64,000 nucleotides of DNA, from assembly GCA_036768485.1 (NCBI GenBank), contig JAVLUZ010000627.1, positions 186,001 to 250,000 of the forward strand, written 5' to 3'. Both the position numbers and the translations under genes were made by a program. How positions within the stretch are numbered: position 1 is the stretch's first letter; each line of letters starts with the position of its first letter. Positions 33,465-44,316 of this stretch are shown here, piece by piece. Source of the stretch: Mermis nigrescens (lineage: Eukaryota; Nematoda; Enoplea; Mermithida; Mermithidae). Below the pieces are notes generated by a model. The model was given only the letters and a program-made list of their open reading frames with translations, was not told the origin of the DNA and did not search any database.

Positions 33465-34059
33465 TCAAAATCCCCTGTAAAAGATTTAGGCATATTAATT
33501 GATGAAAAACTAAATTTTACTGCTCACATAAGCAAACTTGTAAAGCAGGCCTTTCATCGCATGTTACTAATTTTCCGCCGTTTCAAAAGTAAGGACTTGA
33601 CACTTCTCACAATGGCCTATAAAACTTATGTACGGCCTCTTTTAGAATATTCAACCTCTGTTTGGTCACCACATACAAAGCAAAATATTCGTAACATCGA
33701 AAAGGTTTAAAGATACTTTACTAAACGTGTCTTTGAGTGCCGTTATCCAAACATCATGTCTTATCAAGATCGACTTCAGGTATTGAATCTAGAATATCTG
33801 GAAAATAGAAGGTTTTTGTACGATTTAACTATGGTATACAAAATGTTTCATTCAGCAGTTGATGTTAATCTAAATGACTTCTTCACATTATCAGACAACA
33901 ACACTAGATCCATCAACACATTAAAATTAAAAGTCACTGCTCTAAAATCTAACCTGAATAAATATTTTTTCAGTCACAGAATAATAAATGTTTGGAATAT
34001 GCTCCCTGAATCTGTGGTAAACGCTTCCAGTAGTAATGTGTTTAGGCTAAAATTATAAA
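33465..34059 (+). pseudogene. LINE reverse transcriptase, C-terminal fragment (jockey/CR1-like)
   Basis: The frame from about 33465 reads KDLGILIDEKLNF, YVRPLLEYSTSVWSPH and then, after an in-frame TAA near 33708, continues RYFTKRVFECRYPN and a tail with SYQDRLQVLNLEYLENRR to a stop at 34059. DLG(V/I).(I/F)D and YVRP.LEY...VWSP are hallmarks of the region C-terminal to the RT palm of jockey/CR1-like non-LTR retrotransposons. The catalytic palm is absent (5' truncation) and the stop confirms a dead copy. Confidence 0.85.
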
Positions 34060-34439
34060 ATCTAAAAATGAACTATGAGAATAAACCTCAGTCATAAGTA
34101 AGAGCACTGCCTTTATGACCTTGCACAGCAACGTTTCTTCTTGGTACTAGCTGTATTCGCATTATTGCTTTAATGTCTTTTATTCTGTATTCTACATTTT
34201 CCATGACTGCACATTTTTCTCTTCGGTAAAGTTTCTGATGGCGTATTTTTGCTGTTGCAATAAACTTTACAAACTTTACTACTTTATTGGAGGATGAGAA
34301 AATGTCCCTAATACGTTTTCATTCTACCAACTCCATCAATTTCGATGCCAATTTCAATAAACTTCCCTCTAAGGTGTTCACTAAATGTGCATTCAATGTT
34401 TGACTTCAGTCAGGGTTTTATGATCTGACACCAGTGCCG
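34060..34439. other. Unassigned sequence downstream of the LINE fragment
   Basis: Possibly the LINE 3' untranslated region at its start; no poly(A) tail or tandem short-repeat tail is evident. Nothing else recognised. Confidence 0.4.
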
Positions 34440-34800
34440 ATTGACATATCATTGTCCTGTGTTTTTATACACGGTCCCTTTCCTACATGATATCAGGGGT
34501 TCACCTTACATGCCCATAGGAGGGTGAGGGGGTATTACCTTCCTGAAGGGTCAGCCCGACAGATACTGTCCGGCGATTTTGTGCTGATGGAACGTTTTTT
34601 TGTATCAGTTTTGAGGTCAAAAGTAGTAAAAACGTTAAAATTTTTCTGGCGCTTTGCACCAGATTAGTACTTTTAAGTACGTTTTACTCAAAAAGCGCCC
34701 AAAATTAATAAATTTTTGCATTTTGAAGTGTTAAAAGTGATATAATGCAGTCAAAATGGACTAAAAATGCTTTTAAAATCCGATATTATCATGAAAAAAC
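34440..34800 (+). repeat. Dispersed repeat, family D, copy 1
   Basis: Shares ordered blocks with 41865-42130, 45715-45960, 52970-53250 and 59150-59420: GGAGGGTGAGGG(G)GTATTAC, a GTCCGGCGATTT-like block, ACTCAAAAAGCGCCCA, and AGCGATATAATGCAGTCAAAATGGACTAAAAATGC-like text (best seen at 34725-34770 and 53095-53135). No coding frame. Boundaries are uncertain. Confidence 0.6.
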
Positions 34801-35578
34801 GTCTTATAGGCACGGTTTTTTTTTTTGTATTCGGCAAAGATTTTTCCCGATGTACAAAGACTTTTCGGGACCGTCTTTGTACATGTACAAAGATTTTTGG
34901 GAAGACAAAAATTGCAAAAAAGGTCTATAATTCGAAAAAATTTCGGCGTTTCGCGCCGAAATGAGTAATTGTGTGTTCTATTTATCTTTATAATGGCAGA
35001 AATTGCATTTCAAAAGTAAAAATTCAAATTTTTCGGCGCTTTGCGCCGTTTTAAGACGATTCTTAGTGATTTTTGCCCTTAGAGACCCAGAAATTAGCTA
35101 AAACACACTACGAAAAGTCGAAGAACTCTGTTTTTACGATACTAAAATCGCTGCTGTACCATATTATAGTACCCAAAAATTTTGTGTGTACAAAATGTAC
35201 AAAGATTTTTAGGAAGACAAAAACTGTAAAAAGGTGTAAAATTCCCAAAATTTTCGGCGCTTCGCGCCGAACTGATAAATTATTTGTCCAATATATCTTT
35301 AAAATGGCAGAATTTGCATTTAGAATGGAAAAATGTCAATATTTTTCGGCGCTTCGCGCCGTTTTCAGATAATTTTTAGTAATTTTTAGCGTCATAAACC
35401 CAGAAATTAGCTAAAATACACTACCTAAGATCGAAAACCCTGTTTTACCACACTAAAATCGCTACTGTACTATATTATAGTACACAAAAATTTGCATGTG
35501 CAAAATGTACAAAGACTTTTGGTGACCATCTTTGTACATGTACAAACGGACCTTGTACAAAAAAACACTGCTAGGCTA
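34800..35578 (+). repeat. Family E repeat arm, two tandem subunits with GGCGC hairpins
   Basis: Two roughly 365-bp degenerate tandem units (about 34835-35190 and 35195-35570), each with TTTGTACA-rich ends (GTACAAAGACTTTT, TTGTACATGTACAAA), two CGGCGC/GCGCCG palindromes and the phrase CCAGAAATTAGCTAAAA. The whole block is the inverted counterpart of 39160-39920. Hairpins at 35034 (variant), 35255 and 35347. Short frames across it (60-99 codons) mirror those in the inverted copy and are not genes. Confidence 0.75.
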
Positions 35579-37344
35579 TTTTGACTATTTTAATCGTTAA
35601 AACTGGAAAAAAATTGTGAACAATAAATTTACTGTTTTCGATTCTTGGGATTTCACCCTCCCTGCCGACCCTGACTTTGTTCACCTATGGGCTTTGGGTT
35701 AACCCCCCAGAAAATTTTCACCACACACAAACATTTTTTAACCACATCTCCCACCCACAGAATTGGTGCCTTTTTCAAAGTTCTTAAAAATTTTCTAAAA
35801 TTTGTAGAAAAGATGCATTTTAAAGCATTTTTAGCTATCTATTCGCTCAAACGTGCCAAATTCTCTGCGCTTTACGCCATTTTCCTCATGTTTTGACTAT
35901 ATTTTGTTCAATTTGTTGCGCATTCTTTGATTTATTTTCGAATTTTTTTCGTATTTATGCTCTAGAAAGATAGGGCATCGTCAGGAATCCTACCTATTTA
36001 TATCTTTGGACCCAAAAAAGACACTTTGTAATTTTACCCCTCCCCCGCCAGAATTCTTATGCTATGCATGTCCCATTGAACAAATGCAAGAAATGTCTCC
36101 AAAGTTATTCAATTTATAGGTCTTTCAATATGAAAATACTCGTACAAAAAAATTGAAATGAAAAATCTGGATATTTTAACGGTTTTCAAGTAGATTTTAC
36201 GGCCTTTCTATTGACAAACAATCAATAAATTCAAAAAGTGTAATTATTTTTACCGCTCCTGACACAAAGTCAATGTGTTATGAACTAGTAAAACAAAAAT
36301 TGTGGAATTTATATATTTATCATGAGTTCAGGTCGAATTTATTCTTCTAATGAATAAACGGTGTAAACTGTAACATAAAAAAGTACTAGAATTTTTCAGC
36401 TAATTGATAATTGCAGAAACCCAACGCCTAAGGTTTATGAAGAGAAAGAACACAGTAATCCGCGCTATGTGCCAGTTTTTGTCGAATATAAAGCTATGCG
36501 TTTTGCCAAAAAATGTCTTTGTAAATTGCATAAAATTTCATCATTAATCTTGGGTGAGCCTCAATTTGTCATATCTATGTAAGTGCATGCAAGAAAACCA
36601 TGTTGTCTGGTACATAACTATCCGATCCATATCCAGGATTTTATTTCAGGAGGGGTTCCAGAATTTTGAAAATGTACATAATGCACTGAGAAGCGATTTT
36701 ACATGATAACACATTTTCTAAAGTGTTTTGCGTTCTTGGCTCAGTTCTATCGCTTGTGATATTAACGTGTATCGCAGTTAAGTGATTTGGGAAAAATATG
36801 TGCTTTTACTCTTTCAAAATCATTTGTATTACCTTACATTCGATTATGCAACCAGTGGCAGATCAAGCATTCTCGTAAAGGGGCGGTATCAAAACCTTCT
36901 GAAAAACAATCGAAAATAGGTGCAAAGATATGCCCTTTGCCTACAAAATGGCGTTTTTTGTTTTATTACATAGGTACGTCACCATATTTTTGAAATTTCT
37001 TTTGGCGCAACCTTTTTTCAGATATTTTAAAGTTTTTGACAATTTTGTATGAAAAAATATTAAATTCCTTTGACTCTAGTGAAATCTGGTGCAAATTAAC
37101 GGAAGATTTGTGAAATTCAGGTGGGAGAAGGTTAAGCTTGAATTACTGCTCGATTTCCTAATTTTCAGCATTTGGCGCATAGAGTCAACAATTTTAAAAG
37201 TTATGCTTGAAAATAGAATAAAAGCATTCTTAAATAGCTGTTTTTACTCTTGAAATTGTTTTAAAGCCTTTTTCTTGATCAGAAATATGGCTTCTCTCTG
37301 CAGGCCGCCAAAAAAGTAAATTATTGTCATTAACAGTTATTATT
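35579..37344. other. Unassigned AT-rich stretch
   Basis: No gene recognised. The first 130 bp (GTGAACAATAAATTTACTG, GGGATTTCACCCTCCCTGCCGACC) look like the end of a family D repeat. Near 36855-36960, GGGGCGGTATCAAAACC and ATGGCGTTTTTTG resemble the family E interior. Otherwise low-complexity AT-rich sequence. Confidence 0.45.
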
Positions 37345-37477
37345 AAATTATTCAGAAAAATTGGAAAAACATTGACTTTTTAATTGTTATGTTGTGCTAT
37401 TTTTGGTCTTTTTTGGGCTTGGTCTCCCCAAAATTGGTGTTGGTCCCCCAAAAATAGGAAGGCCAGCTACGTGCCTG
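37345..37477 (+). mobile_element. hAT-type MITE family B, 5'-truncated copy
   Basis: TTCAGAAAAATTGGAAAA...TTGTGCTATTTTTGG...AAAATTGGTGTTGGTCCCCC, ending GCCAGCTACGTGCCTG, matching the right half of complete family B copies (55517, 58805). The left terminus is missing. It abuts the TTGG array. Confidence 0.7.
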
Positions 37478-38147
37478 ATTGGTTGATGAGTTGGTTGGCC
37501 AGATACCTAGTTCATTGGTTTTGTTACTTGATCAATTGTTTGGTTCGTTGGTTGATCATTCGTTTGGTCCGTTGGTTGATCATTCGTTTGGCTCGTTGGT
37601 TGGTTAGCTAGCTTATTAGTAGGTTGGCCAACCAATTGGTTAGTTGGTTTGTTGGTTAATTGCTTGGTTGGTTGGTTGGTTGGTTGTTAATTAGCTGGTT
37701 GGTTAATTGATTGATTGATTGATTGATTAATTGATTGATTGATTGTATATTCGGTTGACTAGTTGTATGGTTGATAGGCCGGTTGATTGGTTGCTTTTAG
37801 CCAGTTGGTTAATTGGTTGGTTGCTTGGCTAGTTGTTTGGCTGGTTGGCTTAAATTGGTTGGTTAGTTGGCCGATTATTTGGTTGGTTGCTTAGTTGGCC
37901 GGTTAGTTGGATGGATGGTTGGTTGGTTGTGGATTGGTTAGTTGGCTAGTCAGTTAGTTGGTTGGCCGGTTGATTGATGGATAGCCAGATACTTGGTTGA
38001 TTGGTTGATTCGTTGGCTGGCTAGTTGGTTGCTTAGTTAATTAGCCAAAAGTTGGTTGGCTGGTTCGTTGATTGGATTTAGTTGGTTGACTGGTTGGTTG
38101 GCTTATTGGTTAGTTGGGATAGCTGGTTGATTGGTTGGTTGGCCATT
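37478..38147 (+). repeat. TTGG/TTGA low-complexity array, first block
   Basis: Degenerate tetranucleotide array of GGTT with GATT and GGCT variants over about 670 bp, strongly strand-asymmetric (G and T on +). Open frames such as RWLIIRLVRW are by-products. It continues beyond the insertion complex as the block at 41275. Confidence 0.9.
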
Positions 38148-38310
38148 AGGTTGTGCCGGGTCCACTTTTTTCGAAAATTCGGGTCCGGGTCCGGGTCCAA
38201 CATTTTAGGAAAGTCGGGTTCGGGTCCGGGTCCGGGTCCAAAATTTCTATCAACCTCGGGTCCGGGTCCAAAAGTCGGACCCGGCGGGTCCGGGTCCGGG
38301 TCCGTTAACA
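38148..38310 (+). repeat. GGGTCC hexamer array, left
   Basis: Starts AGGTTGTGCCGGGTCC and carries clusters of CGGGTCCGGGTCC separated by short A/T spacers. The block at 41090-41263 ends GGGTACCCGGCACAACCCT, the inverse of this start, so the two may be the ends of one element split by the 38554-40814 insertion. Both arrays show GGGTCC on the + strand. Confidence 0.7.
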
Positions 38311-38598
38311 TAACATTGTGTTGTACCTACCAAACCACCATATCCTATCAATTTTTCCCTCATGTCCGCATGCTTGCACATTTATTTATTAGTTTCTTTG
38401 TTCCAGGATAGGTTCAAATCAGGAATGATGGTACAAAGGAATAAGCAAACAAACAGCAGTGCACTAAGTTGCAACTGTGTCTGATGCCTGTTGGTGTGAG
38501 CAGCAACGACCCTAAAAGAACGTCTCCATAGACACTTGTAATATGCTAACGCACAGTGGCGGATCTAGGATTTTCTTAAGGGAGGGAGGTATCCCAAC

Positions 38599-39036
38599 CA
38601 GGCACGTATCTCTGGGGGAATGAGGGGGCCGGACACCTCTCAAAATTCAGAAAAATCGGAAAATATGACTTTTTAAACATTATTCTGTGCTATTTTTGGC
38701 CGTTTTGGGCTTAGTCCCCCCAAAATTGGCGTGGGCACCACACTCTGGGCGTGGGGGAGGGTTTGGGGGAATGCACCCCTCCCTGAGAGACCAAAATACC
38801 CTCCAAAAATAGAAATACCCCCCAGAATTCAATTTTTAAAAATTTTTCTCGTTTTTTCGCAATTTTTGATGCCAATAGATAGTGCTCAATGAGAAACGTC
38901 GAAAAATGGTGTTTTTCGCCATACCACCACTTTAAAGGCTATTTCTTGACCTTTGAAAAATCTTGCCCCCCCAGAATTTTCTTGTTGCCCACGTATGGTT
39001 GGCACCCCAAAATAGGACTGGCCAGCTACGTGCCTG
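38599..39036 (+). mobile_element. hAT-type MITE family B (copy B1), interrupted by a family C MITE
   Basis: Starts CAGGCACGTATCTCTGGG and ends GGCCAGCTACGTGCCTG. Flanks ATCCCAAC (38591-38598) and ATTCCAAT (39037-39044) match at 6 of 8 positions, both differences being C/T. The central part is displaced by the family C element. Confidence 0.8.
38739..38997 (-). mobile_element. hAT-type MITE family C (copy C2), nested in B1
   Basis: Starts CACACTCTGGGCGTGGGG and ends GCCCACGTATG, in reverse orientation to C1. Flanks GTGGGCAC (38731-38738) and GTTGGCAC (38998-39005) match 7/8. The interior AATGAGAAACGTCGAAAAATGG is the family signature. A 62-codon minus-strand frame overlaps it and is not a gene. 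Confidence 0.85.
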
Positions 39037-40822
39037 ATTCCAATTTTTCCAAAAACAGTAAAAAATAGGTCCACTAAATTTGCTCTTAACGCGTGAAATA
39101 GCGTTTTTTCGGTATTTTACATCGTATATATACTTTTACATAAAATCACTTTTGACCAGTGTTTTTTTTTGTACAAGGTCCGTTTGTACATGTACAAAGA
39201 TGGTCCCCAAAAGTCTTTGTACATTTTGCACATGCAAATTTTTGTGTACTATAATATAGTACAGTAGCGATTTTAGTGTGGTAAAACAGGGTTTTCGATC
39301 TTAGGTAGTGTATTTTAGCTAATTTCTGGGTTTATGACGCTAAAAATTACTAAAAATTATTCTGAAAACGGCGCGAAGCGCCGAAAAATATTGACATTTT
39401 TCCATTCTAAATGCAAATTCTGCCATTTTAAAGATATATAGGACAAATAATTTATCAGTTCGGCGCGAAGCGCCGAAAATTTTGGGAATTTTACACCTTT
39501 TTACAGTTTTTGTCTTCCTAAAAATCTTTATACATTTTGTACACACAAAATTTTTGGGTACTATAATATGGTACAGCAGCGAATTTAGTATCGTAAAAAC
39601 AGAGTTCTTCGACTTTTTCGTAGTGTGTTTTAGCTAATTTCTGGGTCTCTAAGGGCAAAGATCACTAAGAATCGTCTTAAAACGGCGCGAAGCGCCGAAA
39701 AATTTGACATTTTTACTTTTGAAATGCAATTTCTGCCATTATAAAGATATATAGAACACACAATTACTCATTTTCGGCGCGAAGCGCCGAAATTTTTTCG
39801 AATTACAGACCTTTTTTGCAATTTTTGCCTTCCCAAAAATCTTTGTACATGTACAAAGACGGTCCCGAAAAGTCTTTGTACATCGGGAAAATCTTTGCCG
39901 AATACAAAAAAAAACCGTGCTTTTGACGCAATATTTTTTCTAAAAATTTTGGAACTTTTCGACTATTTTGTGCGAAAAAATAATTAAATTTCTTTGACTT
40001 TAACAAAAATCTGGCGCGAAGCGCCGGAAAATTTGTGAAATTAAGGTGGATACTGGATAGACGTCTAGAAGCATGATTTACTGTTTGATTTCCTGTATTT
40101 ATAGCATTTGATGCGAAACATCCAAATTTTTAATTGAAATTAGAAGAAAACCAGGCTAAAATAGCTGTTTCTGCAATTAAAATTGATTTGAAACCTACAT
40201 GAACAGAAAATGGCGTACAGGCAGTGTTTTTTGTACAAGGTCCGTTTAAGTCGTTGTACATTTTGTACACACAAATTTTTGGGTGCTATGATATAGTATC
40301 GGTAGCGGCTTCAGTATAGTAGAGTTGTTCGACCTTTTGTAGCGTAGTATAGCTAATTCTAGGGTTAACGAGGGCGAAAATCATTAAGAATTGTCTTAAA
40401 ACGGCGCGAAGCGCCGAAAAATCTGACATTTTTCCTTGCGAAATGCGATTTCTGCTATTATAAAGATATATAGGACACACAATTACTCATTTCCGCGAAG
40501 CACCGAAAATTTCTGCGAAGTTTAGACCTTTTTTGCGGGTTTTGACTTCCCAAAAATCTTTTGTACGTATACAAAGACGGTCCCGAAAAGTCTTTGTACA
40601 TCAGGAATAATTTTTGCCGATTCAAAAAAATGTGCTTCCAGATCGCCAAGAAAGCAAATAAATGTCATTAATAGGTATCATCCGGCGCGTAGCGTCGGAT
40701 AAATTTGAGAAATCATGGTCATTGACGGCCGAAAATCATTGCAAATTGCATATCCATTCTTTATCTTGCCAAATATTTTTGGCCAATGGGGCGGTCGCCA
40801 CTTCCCCGCCTCTGCTAACGCG

Positions 40823-41089
40823 TATTGTTACTAAAAGTGCATCAATAAATAACTTAAACCATGCTTTATATTGCTATTGTGTCACGCCCAAGAGACATGG
40901 CTTCGGCTTTAATCTAGCGCCAATATTTGTCACATTATTACTATTTGTCACCTTAAATTTCAATGTTTGATGAGGCCATCAGTTTGTTACTGAGTTGATT
41001 AAAATGTTGAAAATGATCCATTTGCCTGTTTTTAAGCCCTCGTCATTTTTCGTTGTTTTTCAATATTTCTGCAATGCAATATGCGTTGC
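40823..41089. other. Unassigned sequence right of the family E element
   Basis: AT-rich; no gene recognised. If the two GGGTCC blocks belong to one element, this and 38311-38545 would be its interior. Confidence 0.35.
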
Positions 41090-41263
41090 ATATTTGGACC
41101 CGTACCCGACACCATATTGAAGGCGTGTCCGGGTCCAAGTTTATGGTTACAGCCGGGTCCGGTATGGTCCGGGTCCAGAAATTTAGGATTGTCGGGTCCG
41201 GTCCAAAATTTTAGCCAGGTACCCGGCTATTCGGGTCCGGGTCCGGGTACCCGGCACAACCCT
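41090..41263 (+). repeat. GGGTCC hexamer array, right
   Basis: Degenerate GGGTCC clusters (CCGGGTCC, TCGGGTCCGGTCC, TTCGGGTCCGGGTCCGGG) ending in GGTACCCGGCACAACCCT, the inverse of the left block's terminus. Confidence 0.7.
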
Positions 41264-41274
41264 ATATATATTTT

Positions 41275-41865
41275 TTTATTGGTTAGTTTTAAGTTATATA
41301 GTTGGTTGGTTCGTTGGTTAGTGGGTTGGTTGGTTGGTTAGTTGGTTAGCTGGTTGGTTTGTTGGTTGCTTGGCTATTTGGTTTGTTGGTTGGCCGGCTG
41401 GTTAGTTAGTGGGTCAGTTGGTTGGTTGGTTGGTTGGTTAGTTGGTTGATTGGTTTGTTCATTGCTTGGTTTGTTGATTGGTTGGTCGATTGGTTGTTTG
41501 GCTAGTTAGCTAATTCGTTGGTTGATTGGCTGGGTTGGTCTGTTGTTTGGTTGGTTGGTTGGGGTTGGTTGATTGGTTGGTAGGTTGGTTGGTAGGTTGG
41601 TTGGTTGGCCGTTGCTTGACTGGATGATTGGTTGGTTGGCTACTTAGTTGGTCGGTTGACCAGTTGGTTGGTTGGTTGATTGTTTGGTTGGTTGGTTGGT
41701 TGGCTACTTAGTTGGTCGGTTGACCAGTTGGTTGGTTGATTGTTTGGTTGGTTGCTTGGTTGATTGGTTGATTGGCTAGTTGGCTAATTTGTTGTTTGAT
41801 TGGTTGGTTGATTGGTAGGTTGGTTGGTTGGCCCTCGGTTGACTGGTTGATTGGTTGGTTGCACA
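41275..41865 (+). repeat. TTGG/TTGA low-complexity array, second block
   Basis: Same composition and strand as 37478-38147, so the array was probably continuous before insertion of the intervening elements. It contains a local duplication: GGCTACTTAGTTGGTCGG with GTTGACCAGTTGG at about 41637 and again at about 41701. Confidence 0.9.
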
Positions 41866-42130
41866 CATTCCTATAGGGAAGGGAGTGTGAGGGTATTACC
41901 CCTACCTCAGGTCCGAGACTTGAATCACTGCCGGACGATTTCGAGCTATCAAACATTTTCTGCATGGTTTTAGGGTTCAAAAGCAGCGAAGATATTAAAA
42001 TTTTGTCGGCGCTTCGCGCCGGCTAGCACATTTCTGTTTTGTTTACCCATAAAATACCTAGAATGAACTTAAAATGATCTGAAAAGTCAAAATTTTAGAT
42101 GAATTCATATATTTTTTACTTACAAGAGTT
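41865..42130 (+). repeat. Dispersed repeat, family D, copy 2
   Basis: GAGTGTGAGGGTATTACC, CTGCCGGACGATTT and a CGGCGCTTCGCGCCG hairpin at 42007-42021; colinear with the start of 34440-34800. Confidence 0.6.
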
Positions 42131-42160
42131 ACGAAACTAGTCAGAATGGGATAAAAAGTA

Positions 42161-44316
42161 CAGTACGTGCCCTGAATTTTGCATGCGCAGTCTCGATTAA
42201 CTTTTGTTGCAGTCGGATTTTAACGAGCGGACCTCAGTGGCCATTAGTAGGCCGCTGTTAAGCACTTGCAGCTGATTGATGGACTGTTTTCGAACTACTG
42301 CGGCCGTTCATAGACTGCAGTGGCCATTGGATGCTGACTGCAGTTACTTTACTGTAAGTATGGAAACATGTTTAGTATCGCAGCTAGCACATTGCGTTAT
42401 TTGTCACACAAACAGGAAAAAATTTTCTAAATCTGCTTTGATTTTTGCATGCGTGCGTTTCAAAAGTGTGTGCATGCTGCAGGTTCAGTTCGAGAAAAAA
42501 AGGTAAAAATAGATAGGAATTTTCATGCATATCATTATAATTCTCGTTTCCTCCATTGGAATCACATCTAAGAGATAATGGGCCTAAAAATGAAACAAAT
42601 CAGTATTTCCTGTGTGCGATCAATTGCATATTGCTCTGCAACAAAAGAGCATTTTAAAATTAATTTCCGACTGAGCATTCCGCGTTTTAAACCAAATTCA
42701 TGGCCAATAAAGAGTAAAAGATTTAAAAATCATAAGCCCGGAAATTTCTTTTGCCATTAGTTTTATGATTTCGAGAAGCGCATCTTTTCGACTAAATCAA
42801 AAATTAGAAATAAAATCAAAGCAAATTGCTCTTATCTTTTGGATGAAAATGTTTTTCAAAAAGGTATTTTCCTACTTCTAAAAACCATATTTGTCACTGT
42901 TATATTGCAAAAATTGGGAAGAGAGAATGAATAGTGACTGTAAGATCTAAGCTAAATATAAAATTCAACAAAATAGTGAAATACAGATGACAAATAATTT
43001 TGCAAATTAATTGTACATCATAAAATTTGTCTTAAAATTAACTAAATAATAAATATCGTAATGCAGTTGAAATACAAAATTGATAAAAAGCTCCTGATTA
43101 TCCGCTTCTTTATTTATATACAATATGTACATTAATAATATATTCAGTTCAGAAGTTGAAATACATCATATAATGTCTGTCTCCTCAGGCAAGCATATAG
43201 TTTAAAAAATATTGCCCGTTCTATTATTTCGCGCAAATTTCATTCTGACCAGCCAGCTTCCGTCGCAATTTTTCTTGTTCAATCAAAGTACTTATATATG
43301 CGTATCTACCATTTTGTATTTATTCTATTCAGCGGACATATGCCTACATATGTACATATTCAACGCAAGGCTTGAAAAACGCAACAACAGATTTCTACCT
43401 CCTGATATTTTAATACACAAGTTCAAAAAGATTTTGCTCGTGTAACTCAGCGCACTATGCATGATGTACAATTAATTTGCAAAACTATTTGTCATCTGTA
43501 TTTAACTATTTTGTTAAATTTTATATTTAGCTTAGACCTTACAGTCACTATTCATTCTCTTTACAATTTTGAATATAACACTGAAAAATATGGTTTGTGG
43601 AAGAAGTAAAATACCCTTTTGAAAAGCTTTTCCTCCAAAAGATAAGAGCAATTTGCTTTGATTTTATTCCCAATTTTGATTTGGTCGAAAAGATGCGCTT
43701 TTTAAAATCATATAACTAATGGCAAAAGAAATTTGGGGCCTATATGATTTTTAAATCTTTTACTCTTTATTAGCCATGAATTTGTTTTAAAACGCGGAAC
43801 GCTCTCAGCCTGAAATTAATTTTAAAATGCTTTTTTGCTGCAGAGCAATATGCAATTGATCGCACACAGGAAATGCTATCTTCTTTCATTTTATGCCCAT
43901 TATCTCTTAGATGAAATTCCAATGGAGGAAATGAGAATTATAATGATATGCACGAAAATTCCAATCTATTTTTACCTTTTTTTCTCGGACTGGACCTTCA
44001 GCACACACTTTTGAAACACGCATGAAAAAATCAAAGCAGATTGAGAAAATTTTTTTCCTGTTTGTGTGACAAATAACGCAATATGCTAGCTGCGATATTA
44101 TATATACATGTTTCCGTACGTACAGTAAAGTAACTGCAGTCAGCATCCAACGGCCACTGCAGTCCACGAACGGCTGCAGTAGTTCGAAAGCAGTCCGTCA
44201 ATCGGCTGCAAGTGCTGAACAGCGGCCCACTAATGGCCACTGAGGTCCGCTCACTAAAATCCGACTGCAACAAAAGTTAATGGAGACTGCGCATGCGAAA
44301 TTCGGGGCGCGTACTG
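42161..44316. mobile_element. Fold-back element, Tc1/mariner-like ends, about 870-bp inverted arms
   Basis: TA then CAGTACGTGCCCTGAATTT at the left; AAATTCGGGGCGCGTACTG then TA at the right. The arms (42161 to about 43025, and about 43460-44316) are inverted copies throughout, with landmarks such as CTGCAGTGGCCATTGGATGC, CACACAAACAGG and GGTAAAAATAGAT; about 435 bp separate them. TA duplication and CAGT-type ends suggest Tc1/mariner type. There is no transposase; short frames in the two arms are mirror images of each other, and the loop frame at 43212-43445 is unrecognised. Divergence between arms is visible but moderate. Confidence 0.8.

Larger units (their letters stand above)
38554..40814 (+). 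mobile_element. hAT-type element, family E, carrying nested MITEs B and C
   Basis: Starts CAGTGGCGGATCTAGG and ends CCCCGCCTCTG, flanked by CTAACGCA (38546-38553) and CTAACGCG (40815-40822), a 7/8 match of hAT length. Inside, a family B MITE (38599-39036) itself contains a family C MITE (38739-38997). The rest consists of GTACAAAG-rich units with GGCGC-GAA-GCGCC hairpins (39369, 39461, 39683, 39775, 40013, 40402). The segment 39160-39920 is inverted relative to 34800-35578, and 40225-40640 is a further partial copy in the same orientation. No transposase; non-autonomous. Related sequence at 45995-47230. Confidence 0.75.

Noticed and set aside
42276..44273. Several 60-86-codon frames in the fold-back element
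   Set aside because: They are mirror images in the two arms, lack motifs and show no transposase signature.
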